Source of the DNA: an uncultured Nitrospira sp.
GTDB taxonomy: Bacteria > Nitrospirota > Nitrospiria > Nitrospirales > Nitrospiraceae
DNA: 52,984 bases
Direction: 5' to 3'
Assembly: GCA_902500805.1 (NCBI GenBank)
Contig: CABVSA010000017.1
Span: 1 to 52,984 of the forward strand
The position numbers and the translations under genes are program-made. Within the stretch, counting starts at the first letter, position 1. The number at the start of each line of letters is the position of its first letter. Of this stretch, positions 1 through 9,763 are shown in pieces. Below the pieces are notes generated by a model that saw nothing but the letters and a program-made list of their open reading frames with translations, made no database searches and was not told where the DNA came from.

Positions 1-908
1 GCTTCGAGGAAGCGTTCAGCGTCAATCGCGGCCATGCAGCCGGTGCCAGCCGCGGTAATGGCTTGACGATACGTTGAATCCTGGACGTCTCCGGCGGCAA
101 AAATACCTGGCACACTCGTGGTCGTGCCCTTGTGGGTTCGGATATAGCCCTTTTCGTCCATGTCGAGTTGGCCGGTGAAGAGTGCCGTGTTCGGTCGATG
201 GCCGACGGCGACGAAGACGCCGGCGCACGCGAGGTCTGTCGTCTTGCCGGTCACGACATTCTTGAGCTGCACGCCGGTGACCAGGTCACTGCCGAGGATG
301 TCTTCGACCACGGAATTCCACACAAAGGCAATCTTCTCGTTCTTCATAGCCCGTTCTTGCATGATTTTTGATGCGCGGAGCTTGTCGCGTCGATGCACAA
401 TCGAAACTTTGGTGGCGAACTTGGTGAGAAAGGTGGCTTCCTCCATCGCGCTATCGCCTCCACCAACTACGACGAGTTCTTTTCCTCTGAAGAAGAATCC
501 ATCGCAGGTGGCGCAGGTGGAAACCCCGTGGCCGGTCAGTCGCTTCTCGTTCGGTACTCCGATAGGAATAGCGGACGCGCCTGTGGCGATGATGGCAGTT
601 TGTGTTTTCACGGTTTTCTCACCGTCGATCGTAAGCGTCAACGGGTGGTTCTTGAAGTTCACGGCTGATACATCGCCGGTGAGAAATTCCGTACCGAAGC
701 GTTCTGCTTGCGCGCGCATGTCCTTCATGAGCTCTGGTCCCATGATGCCATTTGCGAATCCAGGGTAGTTTTCCACTTCCGTCGTGGTCGTGAGTTGTCC
801 CCCAGATTGCCAGCCTTCAATGAGGAGAGGGGACAGATTTGCCCGTGCGGTATAGATCGCAGCGGTCAACCCAGCCGGTCCCGATCCAATGATGACGACG
901 TTGCGCAT
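1..908 (-). CDS. trxB: Thioredoxin reductase (partial, 3' end outside window)
   Basis: FAD/NADPH-dependent reductase that keeps cytoplasmic thioredoxin reduced. Reading leftward from the ATG at 906-908, the protein opens with MRNVVIIGSGPAGLTAA, the FAD-binding dinucleotide fold. It carries the redox motif Cys-Ala-Thr-Cys-Asp at residues 132-135, the NADPH-binding GGGDSAMEEA stretch shortly after, and the second FAD motif GIFAAGDV near residue 270. These positions match the usual bacterial TrxB of about 310-320 residues. Only the last few residues are missing: the frame runs open off the left edge. coaE lies upstream on the same strand, 163 bp away, so the two may be co-transcribed. Confidence 0.96.
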   Translation of the reverse strand, partial: MRNVVIIGSGPAGLTAAIYTARANLSPLLIEGWQSGGQLTTTTEVENYPGFANGIMGPELMKDMRAQAERFGTEFLTGDVSAVNFKNHPLTLTIDGEKTVKTQTAIIATGASAIPIGVPNEKRLTGHGVSTCATCDGFFFRGKELVVVGGGDSAMEEATFLTKFATKVSIVHRRDKLRASKIMQERAMKNEKIAFVWNSVVEDILGSDLVTGVQLKNVVTGKTTDLACAGVFVAVGHRPNTALFTGQLDMDEKGYIRTHKGTTTSVPGIFAAGDVQDSTYRQAITAAGTGCMAAIDAERFLE

Positions 909-1071
909 CCGGGGACTTTAACACAGTGTGGGAATGAGACGGTAGGAGGTAACAGGGATCGGTTGAGAGCACGAAGCCGTATCATGAGGCTCGTGGTTTG
1001 GGATGATCAGCAATGGATAGGCAATGGCCCGTGTTTTGGCATGTAATCATCAGGAGCGCAATGACGCGGGT

Positions 1072-1701
1072 CTACCGCATCAGCGGCGAAGCCCTGGGTG
1101 ATGCCAATGTAGCGAGCATCTTGAAAGCGTCTTGAACCCGCTTTCTGCCTGTTGCCCGAGACAACGTTCCGTCGATGACCAGATCGGCTCTACGGATCTT
1201 TTGTGTCAGCGGCATTTGGCTGCGAATACGCCGGAGTGCCTCAGCTCGGCTGAGACCATTGCGTTTCTTGAGACGGGCGATTTGAGTCTTCTGATCGGTA
1301 GTGACGACGATGATTTTCTCCACACGTTTGGCGATACCGGCTTCGAAGAGCAGAGGAACATCGTAGATGACGACGGCATCGCGATCCTTTCGAGCCGCCT
1401 CTCTGGTCAGCCGACGCTGCTCTCGGGCCACGCGAGGATGGACGAGCCGTTCAAGCATCCGCCGTTTCGCCGGATGACGGAAGATAATTGCTCCCAGGGC
1501 CTGTCGGTTGATCGTTCGGTCAGGGTTCAGGATGGATTTCCCAAACCGACGAACGATGTCTTGCCAGGCCGCTTTGCCCGGCTGGACCACCGCTTTCGCC
1601 AATGCATCGGCATCGATGACAACGGCCCCGCATTGTTGGAACATTCTTGCGACGGTACTTTTCCCGGTAGCAACACCTCCGGTGAGGCCGATCAGGATCA
1701 T
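1072..1701 (-). CDS. coaE: Dephospho-CoA kinase
   Basis: Cytoplasmic enzyme of the last step of coenzyme A synthesis, phosphorylating dephospho-CoA at the 3' hydroxyl. The protein (209 aa from this start) begins MILIGLTGGVATGKST, with the Walker A P-loop at residues 8-15. It continues with VIDADALAK (the family's DAD motif) and a typical KRRMLERLVHPRV lid region. I chose the ATG at 1699-1701 because it puts the P-loop at the usual distance from the N-terminus. In-frame ATGs at 1719 and 1752 would add 6 or 17 residues of non-conserved sequence. No start has a convincing Shine-Dalgarno. It is divergent from the beta-helix gene at 1771. Confidence 0.95.
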   Translation of the reverse strand: MILIGLTGGVATGKSTVARMFQQCGAVVIDADALAKAVVQPGKAAWQDIVRRFGKSILNPDRTINRQALGAIIFRHPAKRRMLERLVHPRVAREQRRLTREAARKDRDAVVIYDVPLLFEAGIAKRVEKIIVVTTDQKTQIARLKKRNGLSRAEALRRIRSQMPLTQKIRRADLVIDGTLSRATGRKRVQDAFKMLATLASPRASPLMR

Positions 1702-1770
1702 AGCGGCGGAGCTTATCATGCGTGAGAGTTGGCGACAAACTGAGATTGACATCCCCAGTTCTCCGCTTGT

Positions 1771-2805
1771 ATGAATTTTGTCATGTATCGATTGCTGTTG
1801 ATCGTCATCGGTTCTGTCCTTAGTGCCGGAGTTGCTATGGCTGGGACGGAGGGCTCTGTACCAGGTCCACGGACCATTACGGTGGCATTGGACGGCTCAG
1901 GTGATTTCTCGTCGCTACAAGAGGCTGTGGATAGTGCGGGGAAGGGCGACACGGTATTGATTAAGGCCGGAGTCTACCCGCAAGACCTCACCATTCATAG
2001 TAAGGAGCGGCTCAAGATCGTCGGTGCTGGAGTTGACAAGGTTGTTCTACAAGGCCAAGGACAGATGGTGGGTGTTCTCCACGTGGGGAAATGGCCGTAT
2101 GGCGCAACGGATATTGAGATCAGCGGTCTGACGATCAATGAGCATGGGGGGCATGCGCTTGGGGTTTTTAATGGGAACCGCATCGTACTCCGTCAGCTTC
2201 ATGTCAAGGGCATGGTCTTCAGCCAACAGGTCCAAGAGGTCCGAATAGAAGACAGTGTTATCGGTGGTAGCGAGACCACCGGCCTGCACTTTTCAGACTC
2301 CCACGCCGTCCTGGTTGGGAATTTTATCCATGATAACGATCATGGGGTCAACGTCACCGGGAAGTCCTCGGTGCGACTCGAGCACAATGTCATTACGAGA
2401 AGTCTCTTTGAGGCAGTCATCATCGGTGATCAGTCTGCCGCGGTGTTAGTGAACAATACCTTGGTGAAGAACGGCGGTGGCGCGACATTTCTCGGCGCCT
2501 CGCGGATTGAGGCGATGGGGAACATTGTGAGCTTCAACAAGGTCGGCTTTCTGATTGCGCTATCGAGTCAGGCGAAGCTTGGGTACAACCTTCTTTTCAA
2601 CGGTGAGGCGGACTATCTGAGAGCGGGCTCGCCGAATCGTCCCGCCCCGGAGCTGAAACTCAACTCCGATATCTTTGCGGATCCTCGTTTTGTTGATGCA
2701 GAGCATGATGATTTTCATCTACAGCCTGATACGACCTTCCTCAATGTGGGAGGATTCCGCTATCTTGGGGCGCTTCCCCCTCGTCGACCCATGTCAAATC
2801 AGTAG
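1771..2805 (+). CDS. Secreted right-handed parallel beta-helix protein
   Basis: A 344-aa exported protein. The first ~24 residues form a Sec signal peptide (hydrophobic LLLIVIGSVLSAGVAMAG). Next comes the motif ITVALDGSGDFSSLQEAVDSA...DTVLIKAGVY, typical of the pectin-lyase/NosD-like fold (DUF1565 type). The rest has short beta-helix rungs rich in G, N, I and V (for example IEISGLTINEHGG, VLVGNFIHDNDHGVNV, AVLVNNTLVKNGGG). No catalytic residues of a known polysaccharide lyase could be assigned, so it may bind or cleave a polysaccharide. Two possible starts exist, ATG 1771 and ATG 1783, and neither has a clear ribosome site. It stands alone and divergent from coaE. Confidence 0.8.
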   Translation: MNFVMYRLLLIVIGSVLSAGVAMAGTEGSVPGPRTITVALDGSGDFSSLQEAVDSAGKGDTVLIKAGVYPQDLTIHSKERLKIVGAGVDKVVLQGQGQMVGVLHVGKWPYGATDIEISGLTINEHGGHALGVFNGNRIVLRQLHVKGMVFSQQVQEVRIEDSVIGGSETTGLHFSDSHAVLVGNFIHDNDHGVNVTGKSSVRLEHNVITRSLFEAVIIGDQSAAVLVNNTLVKNGGGATFLGASRIEAMGNIVSFNKVGFLIALSSQAKLGYNLLFNGEADYLRAGSPNRPAPELKLNSDIFADPRFVDAEHDDFHLQPDTTFLNVGGFRYLGALPPRRPMSNQ

Positions 2806-2883
2806 AAATTCTATTGAAAGCAATGAGATAGCTGGTCGTACTCCTCGCGCGGGTGCGCCTGCTATCCTTTGGAGGTGAGAGCG

Positions 2884-3144
2884 ATGCCTTCCCGTGCGCT
2901 TTCCGGCTCAAGTAACGGCTCATGCATGCCGAGAAAGATTCAACCAGGAGGTCGTCCATTGGCTAGCTTCCGAAGCAATCTTGAAAAACTCTCCGGAGAG
3001 GCTATTCCCTCACTCATGGATATGGAGTCTGGGAAATTAGTCGGTGCCGTGCTGCCCATGTCCGAACAGGCCCAGATTCAGATGCGGAACAGTATTGAGG
3101 TGATTGAGTACCTTCTGAACCAGGAACAAGTGATCTGGAGTTGA
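2884..3144 (+). CDS. Small conserved-looking protein of unknown function
   Basis: An 86-aa soluble protein I do not recognise. The start ATG at 2884 is well supported by a strong Shine-Dalgarno GGAGGTGAG at 2871-2879; a TTG at 2869 would also be in frame but overlaps that site. The N-terminal third is rich in Ser, Arg and Pro and probably disordered. The C-terminal half looks like amphipathic helix (NLEKLSGEAIPSLMDMESGK, then a glutamine-rich helix ending in NQEQVIWS). There is no signal peptide or membrane segment. It is followed by 261 bp without a convincing gene before the glucosidase at 3406. Confidence 0.6.
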   Translation: MPSRALSGSSNGSCMPRKIQPGGRPLASFRSNLEKLSGEAIPSLMDMESGKLVGAVLPMSEQAQIQMRNSIEVIEYLLNQEQVIWS

Positions 3145-3405
3145 GTCTTCGAGCATTGGCCCTACCTACTTTCTTTCTTCATATTCTCGAATCAGATAGC
3201 GTTCTTCCAGGATGACTCCGTACCTGTCGGAGTTGTCATGCATGCTGCTCGTGGCTCATCCTGAGCAATTCAGACAATAGAACAAAAGACCGAAGAGGGA
3301 CTTGAGTTGAAGTGCCTCGACGAGGGACGCGCTTGATTCTGTGGTTGATTGGGCGCATCGTAGCCGTCGTGTACCGCTAGCAAGCGTGAGACGCACGGGG
3401 TTCTT

Positions 3406-6087
3406 ATGGCTAAAACAGTTCAGACGTCTTCTAGTTCCCAAGCTCTTCATGGAGCTGAACGGCAACGGCTGGAAGAGGATGCTCTCCGTAAGCAGCATTG
3501 GAAGCGCTGGGGGCCGTACTTAAGTGAGCGAGCCTGGGGGACGGTTCGGGAAGACTACAGTCCTTACGGCACTGCGTGGGAATCTTTTCCTCACGATCAT
3601 GCTCGTTCTCGTGCCTACCGCTGGAATGAAGACGGGCTCGCCGGAGTCTCGGATCGTCACCAGTACATCTGTTTTGCGATTGCGCTTTGGAATGGGCGCG
3701 ATCCTATTTTAAAAGAGCGGGTGTTTGGAGTCACAGGCAATGAAGGGAATCACGGTGAGGATGTTAAGGAGTACTATTTCTATTTAGATTCAACGCCAAC
3801 TCATTCATACATGAAGTATTTATATAAGTATCCACAAGCTGAATTTCCGTATGCCAAGTTGGCCGAGGAGAATCGCCGTCGTGGACGACGAGATGGAGAG
3901 TACGAGCTCATTGATACGGGTGTGTTTGATGAGGATCGCTATTTCGATGTGGTGGTGGAGTACGCCAAGACGACACCAGAGGAACTCCTTATTAGGATCC
4001 ATATCACGAACCGGGGGCCTGAACGTGCCGAGTTGACGCTATTGCCAACCCTCTGGTTCAGGAATACATGGTCGTGGGGACTCGACGCTCGTCGGCCACG
4101 AATGCGTGAAGGAACCACAGCGAAGGACCTCAGTATTGTTGAACTGGGGCACGAGTACTACGGCAAGCGGTTTCTCTGGTGCGAGGGCAAGCCTCCGTTG
4201 CTGTTCACGGAAAATGAGACCAACTCTCGGCGATTGTATGGAGATCAGGACGGCTCAACGTACGTCAAGGACAGTTTTCATGATTACATCATTCACAGGA
4301 AGGCCGATGCGGTCAATCCTGAGAAGATCGGCTCGAAGGCGGCTGCGCAGTATGCGCTGACATTGTCGCCTGGGGAATCGGAAGTCGTTCGTCTTTGTCT
4401 AACCAATGAATCTGATCCAAGAAGATTTAATAAGAAGCACATCGATGGACTCTTTGAACAACGGGTTCAGGAGGCCGATGCGTTCTATGAAGACCTGGCT
4501 CCGGCACATCTGTCCGAGGACGCAAAGCTCGTTCAGCGACAAGCCTTTGCTGGATTGCTGTGGAGCAAACAATTCTACCACTATGATCTGAAACGCTGGC
4601 TCGTGGGTGATCCAGGGATGCCGGATCCGCCACAAGAGCGACTGCGTGGGCGAAACTCCGACTGGACACACCTCTACAATGCCGATGTGATTTCCATGCC
4701 GGACAAGTGGGAGTATCCCTGGTACGCCGCGTGGGATTTAGCATTCCATTGCATTCCGCTGGCCCTCGTCGACTCGACTTTTGCCAAAGAGCAGCTGATC
4801 CTCATGCTCCGTGAGTGGTACATGCATCCCAACGGGCAGATGCCTGCCTATGAATGGGCGTTTGGAGACGTGAATCCTCCTGTGCATGCCTGGGCTGCCT
4901 GGCGTGTCTATAAGATCGAGAAGAAGCGAAGGGGAGTGGGTGACCGGGTCTTTCTTGAACGCGTGTTCCACAAGCTCTTGCTGAACTTTACCTGGTGGGT
5001 CAATCGAAAGGATGCCGAGGGGAAGAATATCTTTCAGGGAGGATTTTTAGGGCTCGACAACATCGGTGTCTTTGATCGGAGCGCCCCCCTGCCGACCGGC
5101 GGCCACATTGAACAGTCGGATGCCACCAGTTGGATGGGGATGTACTGCCTCAACATGCTGTCGATCGCGCTGGAATTGGCACGTCACAATCGAGCGTATG
5201 AAGATGTCGCGAGTAAGTTTTTTGAGCATTTCGTCTATATCTGCCGAGCCATGAATAATATCGGCGGGGAGAAAATTGAGCTCTGGAATAGAGACGATGG
5301 GTTTTTTTATGACGTCCTGCACCTTCCGGACGGACAGACCTGTCCGCTCAAGGTCCGATCTCTGGTCGGCTTGATCCCTCTGTTTGCCGTGGAAACCCTG
5401 GATTCGGAGTTGATCGATCAGCTTCCGCGATTCAAGCACCGTATGCAGTGGTTTATTGAAAATCGATCTGATTTCAGCACGCATGTAGACACCCAATCAC
5501 GCGATGGTGAAGTGCGGCGATTTTTATCGCTCGTGAATCGTTCACGGTTGAAATCAGTACTGCGATACATGCTGGACGAAGAGGAATTTCTTTCCCCGTA
5601 CGGCATTCGTGCCCTCTCGCGCTATCATAAAGACCACCCCTATGTGCTCTCTCTCATGGGCCAAGAGTATCGGGTGGATTATGAACCGGCTGAATCGAGC
5701 ACGGGGCTCTTCGGAGGTAATTCAAACTGGAGGGGGCCCGTTTGGTTTCCCGTCAACTATCTCCTCATTGAATCGCTCCAAAAGTTCCATTACTTCCTTG
5801 GTGAGGACTTCAAGGTCGAGTATCCGGTTCGGTCAGGGCGATTCCTCTCGTTGAACGAGGTCGCCTCCGAACTGTCCCGACGACTCACGCATATTTTCCT
5901 CCGTGATAAGACGGGACAGCGCCCCGTGCATGGCGGGGTCAGAAAATTTCAGGATGATCCGTGCTGGCGAGATGCCATCCCCTTTTATGAGTATTTCCAT
6001 GGCGACAATGGGGCAGGGATTGGGGCCAGCCATCAGACGGGATGGACCGGACTTGTTGCGAAGCTCATCCAGCAGAGCGGGGAATAG
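3406..6087 (+). CDS. GH63/MGH1-like glycoside hydrolase (alpha-glucosidase type)
   Basis: An 893-aa cytoplasmic protein with no signal peptide. The N-terminal ~350 residues form a beta-rich region. The C-terminal ~450 residues carry features of the (alpha/alpha)6-barrel of the GH63/MGH1-like family: the aromatic stretch [13 protein letters not shown], the [13 protein letters not shown] segment (a candidate catalytic Asp), and the C-terminal [18 protein letters not shown] signature. The likely substrate is an alpha-linked glucose oligomer (trehalose, glucosylglycerate or glycogen-like), but specificity cannot be read from sequence. A glycogen-debranching-type gene follows 105 bp downstream in the same direction, suggesting joint use of storage or compatible-solute glucan. 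The ATG at 3406 has only a weak ribosome site. Confidence 0.85.
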   Translation: MAKTVQTSSSSQALHGAERQRLEEDALRKQHWKRWGPYLSERAWGTVREDYSPYGTAWESFPHDHARSRAYRWNEDGLAGVSDRHQYICFAIALWNGRDPILKERVFGVTGNEGNHGEDVKEYYFYLDSTPTHSYMKYLYKYPQAEFPYAKLAEENRRRGRRDGEYELIDTGVFDEDRYFDVVVEYAKTTPEELLIRIHITNRGPERAELTLLPTLWFRNTWSWGLDARRPRMREGTTAKDLSIVELGHEYYGKRFLWCEGKPPLLFTENETNSRRLYGDQDGSTYVKDSFHDYIIHRKADAVNPEKIGSKAAAQYALTLSPGESEVVRLCLTNESDPRRFNKKHIDGLFEQRVQEADAFYEDLAPAHLSEDAKLVQRQAFAGLLWSKQFYHYDLKRWLVGDPGMPDPPQERLRGRNSDWTHLYNADVISMPDKWEYPWYAAWDLAFHCIPLALVDSTFAKEQLILMLREWYMHPNGQMPAYEWAFGDVNPPVHAWAAWRVYKIEKKRRGVGDRVFLERVFHKLLLNFTWWVNRKDAEGKNIFQGGFLGLDNIGVFDRSAPLPTGGHIEQSDATSWMGMYCLNMLSIALELARHNRAYEDVASKFFEHFVYICRAMNNIGGEKIELWNRDDGFFYDVLHLPDGQTCPLKVRSLVGLIPLFAVETLDSELIDQLPRFKHRMQWFIENRSDFSTHVDTQSRDGEVRRFLSLVNRSRLKSVLRYMLDEEEFLSPYGIRALSRYHKDHPYVLSLMGQEYRVDYEPAESSTGLFGGNSNWRGPVWFPVNYLLIESLQKFHYFLGEDFKVEYPVRSGRFLSLNEVASELSRRLTHIFLRDKTGQRPVHGGVRKFQDDPCWRDAIPFYEYFHGDNGAGIGASHQTGWTGLVAKLIQQSGE

Positions 6088-6192
6088 CGGAAAGATGCGT
6101 CATGTTTCCTTCGACATCGCGTAGGAACGGGAGCTTGTCGAACGGTGAAGCGCCTCTCGCGAGCACGAGATACGAACGACGAGGGACAGCTG

Positions 6193-8211
6193 ATGCGGAT
6201 TGGCAAAGAAGAATGCCAAGATCTCGATCGTGCGTTGAGCCTGGAATGGTTGGAGACGAACGGGTGTGGGGGATTCGCGTCAGGCACCGTGGCTGGGGCC
6301 AACACGCGTCGCTATCATGGATTGCTGGTTGTGGCGACATCTTCCGAGGGCCATCGCTGCGTGCTAGTCAATCACGTGGAGGAATGGCTTCGGCTGGATG
6401 GCCAAGACATTTCCATCTCGACGAATTTGTATCCCGGCGTGATCCATCCTCAAGGGTACCGCCATTGCGTTTCCTTTTCATCGACTCCCTGGCCAACCTG
6501 GACGTTTACGGTTGACGATCGAACAGTCAGCCGGGAAATCCTCTGTGTGCGGGGCCAGAGCACGGTTGTGGTGCGATGGAGACTGCTCACACCGGCGAGG
6601 GATTCAATCGAACTGCGGGTACGTCCGAAGCTCACGAGCCGAGAGTATCATGCTCTCCATCATGAAAACGGAGCGCTTTCTCCTGAAGCGACGGTCACGG
6701 CGCAGCGGGTGACCTGGCAGCCGTACCATGATCTCCCGGCCGTGCAGTGCAGCCACACCGGACGCTATCACCATCTACCCGAGTGGTATCGGCATGTGCA
6801 GTTCCCCATGGAACGGCAACGTGGACTTGATTTTCAGGAAGACTGGTGGTCTCCAGGAGAACTGTTGTTTCACTTGGAGTCCGGCAGGGAACAGACCCTC
6901 GCTCTGACCAGCGAGGTGGTTGACGATATTGAGATCGGCGACCTCATTCGCAAGGAACGTGTCAGGCGGGTGAAGCGTCACAAGGCCGCGAAGGATCCAG
7001 ACCGCTTTGCTGAAGCACTTCGACAAGGAGTCGATACATTCTTGGTCCACCAAGGTTCGAAGCAGACGGTGATCGCTGGATATCCGTGGTTCGCCGATTG
7101 GGGGCGAGACACCTTCATCTCCTTGCCGGGCCTCTTTCTTGTGACCGGACAGTACGAGGCCGCCTGGGACATCATTCAATCCTTCATTCCCTTTGTGTCC
7201 GAAGGCATGGTGCCGAATCGTTTCTCTGATCTCGGCAACGATCCTGACTATAATGCGATTGATGCGTCACTGTGGTTTATCCATGCTGTCGATCGCTATC
7301 TGACGTACAGCAAAGATACGAAGCGAGTTCGACTCGTCGCGTGGCCCGCCATCAGGCAGATACTCGATGGCTATCGTCAAGGCACGAGATACAACATCAA
7401 AATGGATATCGATGGGCTGATTTCGGGAGGGATGTCCGGGGTACAACTGACATGGATGGATGCCAAAATCGGGGATTGGGTCGTCACTCCACGGCATGGA
7501 AAGCCGGTAGAGATTCAAGCCTTGTGGCTTCGAGCGTTGCAAGTAGGCGCTCGCTTGGCCGCACAGTTTGGTGAACGAGACTATGCAGCCGGTTGTCGGA
7601 GAGATAGACGACGAGCGCTCACCTCGTTCCGTACGCGATTTTGGTACCAGGGGGGACAACATCTGTACGATACCATCGATGGACCTGGGGGGGACGACTC
7701 GTCGATCCGCCCCAACCAGGTCTATGCAATTTCTCTGTGCGATGATCTGCTGACGCATGAGCAGGCCACACAGGTTCTTCAACTCGTCAAAGAACAGCTC
7801 CTGACCCCGGTAGGCCTTCGCACACTGTCCCCACAGGACAGGCGGTATCGGCCACGCTATGAAGGAGGGCCGCGAGAACGTGATGGCGCATACCATCAAG
7901 GGACCGTGTGGCCGTTTCTGTTGGGATGTTTTGTGACCGCCTGGGTGAGCACATTTGGGCGCACCTCCAAGACCAAACGTGAAGCGCGGTCATTTCTGAA
8001 TGGAATAGAAGCACACTTGCGAGAAGGCTGCCTTGGTCACGTCTCAGAGATTTTCGATGGAGACGAGCCACATGCCCCACGCGGCTGTCCGGCGCAGGCC
8101 TGGTCACTTGCTGAACCTCTGCGCGCCATGGTCGAAGATCTTGCAATGCCGATCACACCTGATCCAACCAACTCAGTTCAATGTACACGGCCCGCTCCCC
8201 AGCCACGCTAG
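6193..8211 (+). CDS. Glycogen debranching enzyme (amylo-alpha-1,6-glucosidase type)
   Basis: A 672-aa cytoplasmic enzyme of the archaeal/bacterial GDE family that hydrolyses alpha-1,6 branches. The N-terminus has the family signature LEWLETNGCGGFASGT followed by NTRRYHGLLV. The C-terminal (alpha/alpha)6 domain contains WFADWGRDTFISLPGL, LTWMDAKIGDWVVTPRHGKP and RERDGAYHQGTVWPFLLG, which hold the acidic residues typical of this catalytic domain. I start it at ATG 6193, preceded by GAGGGA at a good distance. A GTG at 6145 would add 16 unconserved residues. It sits downstream of the GH63-like glucosidase and probably shares its transcript. Confidence 0.92.
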   Translation: MRIGKEECQDLDRALSLEWLETNGCGGFASGTVAGANTRRYHGLLVVATSSEGHRCVLVNHVEEWLRLDGQDISISTNLYPGVIHPQGYRHCVSFSSTPWPTWTFTVDDRTVSREILCVRGQSTVVVRWRLLTPARDSIELRVRPKLTSREYHALHHENGALSPEATVTAQRVTWQPYHDLPAVQCSHTGRYHHLPEWYRHVQFPMERQRGLDFQEDWWSPGELLFHLESGREQTLALTSEVVDDIEIGDLIRKERVRRVKRHKAAKDPDRFAEALRQGVDTFLVHQGSKQTVIAGYPWFADWGRDTFISLPGLFLVTGQYEAAWDIIQSFIPFVSEGMVPNRFSDLGNDPDYNAIDASLWFIHAVDRYLTYSKDTKRVRLVAWPAIRQILDGYRQGTRYNIKMDIDGLISGGMSGVQLTWMDAKIGDWVVTPRHGKPVEIQALWLRALQVGARLAAQFGERDYAAGCRRDRRRALTSFRTRFWYQGGQHLYDTIDGPGGDDSSIRPNQVYAISLCDDLLTHEQATQVLQLVKEQLLTPVGLRTLSPQDRRYRPRYEGGPRERDGAYHQGTVWPFLLGCFVTAWVSTFGRTSKTKREARSFLNGIEAHLREGCLGHVSEIFDGDEPHAPRGCPAQAWSLAEPLRAMVEDLAMPITPDPTNSVQCTRPAPQPR

Positions 8212-8223
8212 CCGTCCCCTCCC

Positions 8224-8252
8224 TTGACAGACCCTCTACGCACCCGTAGGCT
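8224..8252 (+). promoter_or_regulatory. Candidate sigma-70 promoter for the HbpS-like gene
   Basis: A consensus -35 TTGACA at 8224-8229 and TAGGCT at 8247-8252 are separated by exactly 17 bp. They lie just after the debranching-enzyme stop and about 30 bp before the next ATG. A ribosome site GGAGG lies between them and the gene. This suggests the 8283 and 8828 genes form a separate transcript from the upstream glucan genes. Confidence 0.55.
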
Positions 8253-8282
8253 GCATGCAGAGTATCGTTCGGAGGTTCTTCT

Positions 8283-8831
8283 ATGATGCTGAAAACTTTA
8301 CCCGGTCGAAGGTATCGAGTTGTCGTGGCTGCTGTGTCGCTCTGTCTTCTCATCAGTTGTGCGGTTCCCTCCGGCACGTTGGCGGACGACTTGCCGAAAG
8401 AGTCGATATTACCGTTGGGAATGGCGAACAAGGCGATACAAGCCGCGTTAGATGCCTGTAAAAAAGATGGCTACCGGGTGAGTGTTTCAGTGGTAGATCG
8501 TGAGGGTGTTCTTCGTGCCATGGGGCGTGCCGACGGCGCTGGCCCTCATACGGTAGACAGTAGCCGGAAAAAGGCCTATACCGCTGCCAGCTTACGGCGA
8601 TCCACGAGTGAGCTTGCCGATCTCGTTGCCAAAGTTCCCACGCTTCAGGCTCTTCGTGACATCAATGGGGAGGTTCTGGTGCTGGGCGGCGGGCTTCCTG
8701 TTGAAATTGGAGGAGAGGTGGTTGGTGGCATCGGTGTCGGTGGAGCGCCAGGCACCCATCTGGATGACGCCTGCGCGCAGGGAGGCCTGGATGCGATCGG
8801 TGCGGCTCCCAAGGTTTCGCCGGTCAAGTGA
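8283..8831 (+). CDS. Exported HbpS/GlcG-family (DUF336) protein
   Basis: A 182-aa protein with a positively charged N-terminus and a hydrophobic signal segment ending near SGTLADD. A complete GlcG/HbpS domain follows: the helix ANKAIQAALDACKKDGYRVSVSVVDREG, then RKKAYTAASLRRST and the glycine-rich turn GGGLPVEIGGEVVGGIGVGG with the terminal DDACAQGGLDAI helix. Family members bind haem or other cofactors, or act as accessory subunits; the ligand here is unknown. GGAGG sits at 8270-8274, eight bases before the ATG. The stop overlaps the GTG start of the following lipoprotein gene, indicating translational coupling. Confidence 0.88.
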   Translation: MMLKTLPGRRYRVVVAAVSLCLLISCAVPSGTLADDLPKESILPLGMANKAIQAALDACKKDGYRVSVSVVDREGVLRAMGRADGAGPHTVDSSRKKAYTAASLRRSTSELADLVAKVPTLQALRDINGEVLVLGGGLPVEIGGEVVGGIGVGGAPGTHLDDACAQGGLDAIGAAPKVSPVK

Positions 8832-9283
8832 GATTCCGAGGCTGGTTCGTGATCTGTATCGCCCTGTTGCCCATCGCGGTAGGATGCAATAGCAATATCC
8901 CTGAAACTGCGGCACTCGAACTCACTGGGTTCCAGTTTCGAGTGGTTATCGTGAGAACAGCCACGGATCCATTTCTTCAGCGATTCACCCTCACCATGAA
9001 TGTCCAGGGACGAGGAGACTGTCGGTCTTCAACAGAATTATTCCCCGATACGGGCTATGCCGGTCGGCGGAATGTGTACCTGGCGGCGAAGGGAAGGGTA
9101 TATGTTGTTGGACAGTACGATGCTCGAGTCATTGATACCCAAAACTGTCAGACCAGCTTGTCAGAATTTCGCCATCTTGATCGAGACGTGATCTTTTTGG
9201 GGAGCTTCGATCAGGACCAGGAGAAACACTGGAGATATGTGCCCGCACTTGAACGACCGGAATTGCCGTTTGAAAAACGATAA
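8828..9283 (+). CDS. Predicted lipoprotein of unknown function
   Basis: A 151-aa protein starting at GTG 8828, which overlaps the preceding stop by four bases. The N-terminus (RFRGWFVICIALLPIAVGC) is a lipoprotein signal peptide with lipobox A-V-G-C, so Cys20 is the predicted lipidated residue. The mature part is a beta-rich domain with two further Cys residues (in GRGDCRSS and DTQNCQTS) that could form a disulfide. I do not recognise the family. Coupling to the HbpS-like gene suggests the two products work together in the periplasm. Confidence 0.7.
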   Translation: MRFRGWFVICIALLPIAVGCNSNIPETAALELTGFQFRVVIVRTATDPFLQRFTLTMNVQGRGDCRSSTELFPDTGYAGRRNVYLAAKGRVYVVGQYDARVIDTQNCQTSLSEFRHLDRDVIFLGSFDQDQEKHWRYVPALERPELPFEKR

Positions 9284-9385
9284 GGACGGCAGGTGTCCTT
9301 GAACGGCGTCTGCCAATGTTCACCATGATGCTGTTCAGTATCCATCACCCTAGGATCATGATCTAACTGTCAGCGATCGTACTAC

Positions 9386-9601
9386 ATGCAGCAATCGATC
9401 ATCGGTTATCATCAAGACGAGCATGGCGACTGGGTTGCCGATCTGGCCTGTGGTCATGGACAGCATGTTCGACATCACCCACCGTTCTTTAATCGTCCAT
9501 GGGTCCTGACCGATGACGGGCGTGAGCGCCATCTCGGCACGCTGTTGAACTGTAAGAAATGCGAAGAGCCCCCGGTCGCTGCTGCGTCAGCGCCAGCATA
9601 A
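9386..9601 (+). CDS. DUF3565 protein
   Basis: A 71-aa cytoplasmic protein that fits the DUF3565 family along nearly its whole length: IIGYHQDEHGDWVADLACGHGQHVRH, then PPFFNRPWVL and LLNCKKCEEP. The spaced Cys/His residues (C-G-H-G, H-x-R-H-H, C-K-K-C) suggest a small metal-binding fold, although the family's role is not established. It starts at ATG 9386 with no obvious Shine-Dalgarno. It is followed by 60 bp to the next open frame. Confidence 0.82.
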   Translation: MQQSIIGYHQDEHGDWVADLACGHGQHVRHHPPFFNRPWVLTDDGRERHLGTLLNCKKCEEPPVAAASAPA

Positions 9602-9763
9602 GCCACGCAAAGCCCACGCTCCTCCCGGCGTCGAGGCTAACCTCATTCTGACCACATCTCATCTATGCAACCATTCATTTTCTTGGTGGATGGCGGCCTT
9701 GGTGGTACTGTAGACATGGGCGGTCTCCTCGATCTGATGTCGAGAGGAATGGAGGACATGAGT

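Noticed and set aside
160..768. 202-aa open frame on plus across trxB
   Set aside because: Antisense shadow of trxB; the minus-strand frame has all reductase motifs while this one has no domain or ribosome site.
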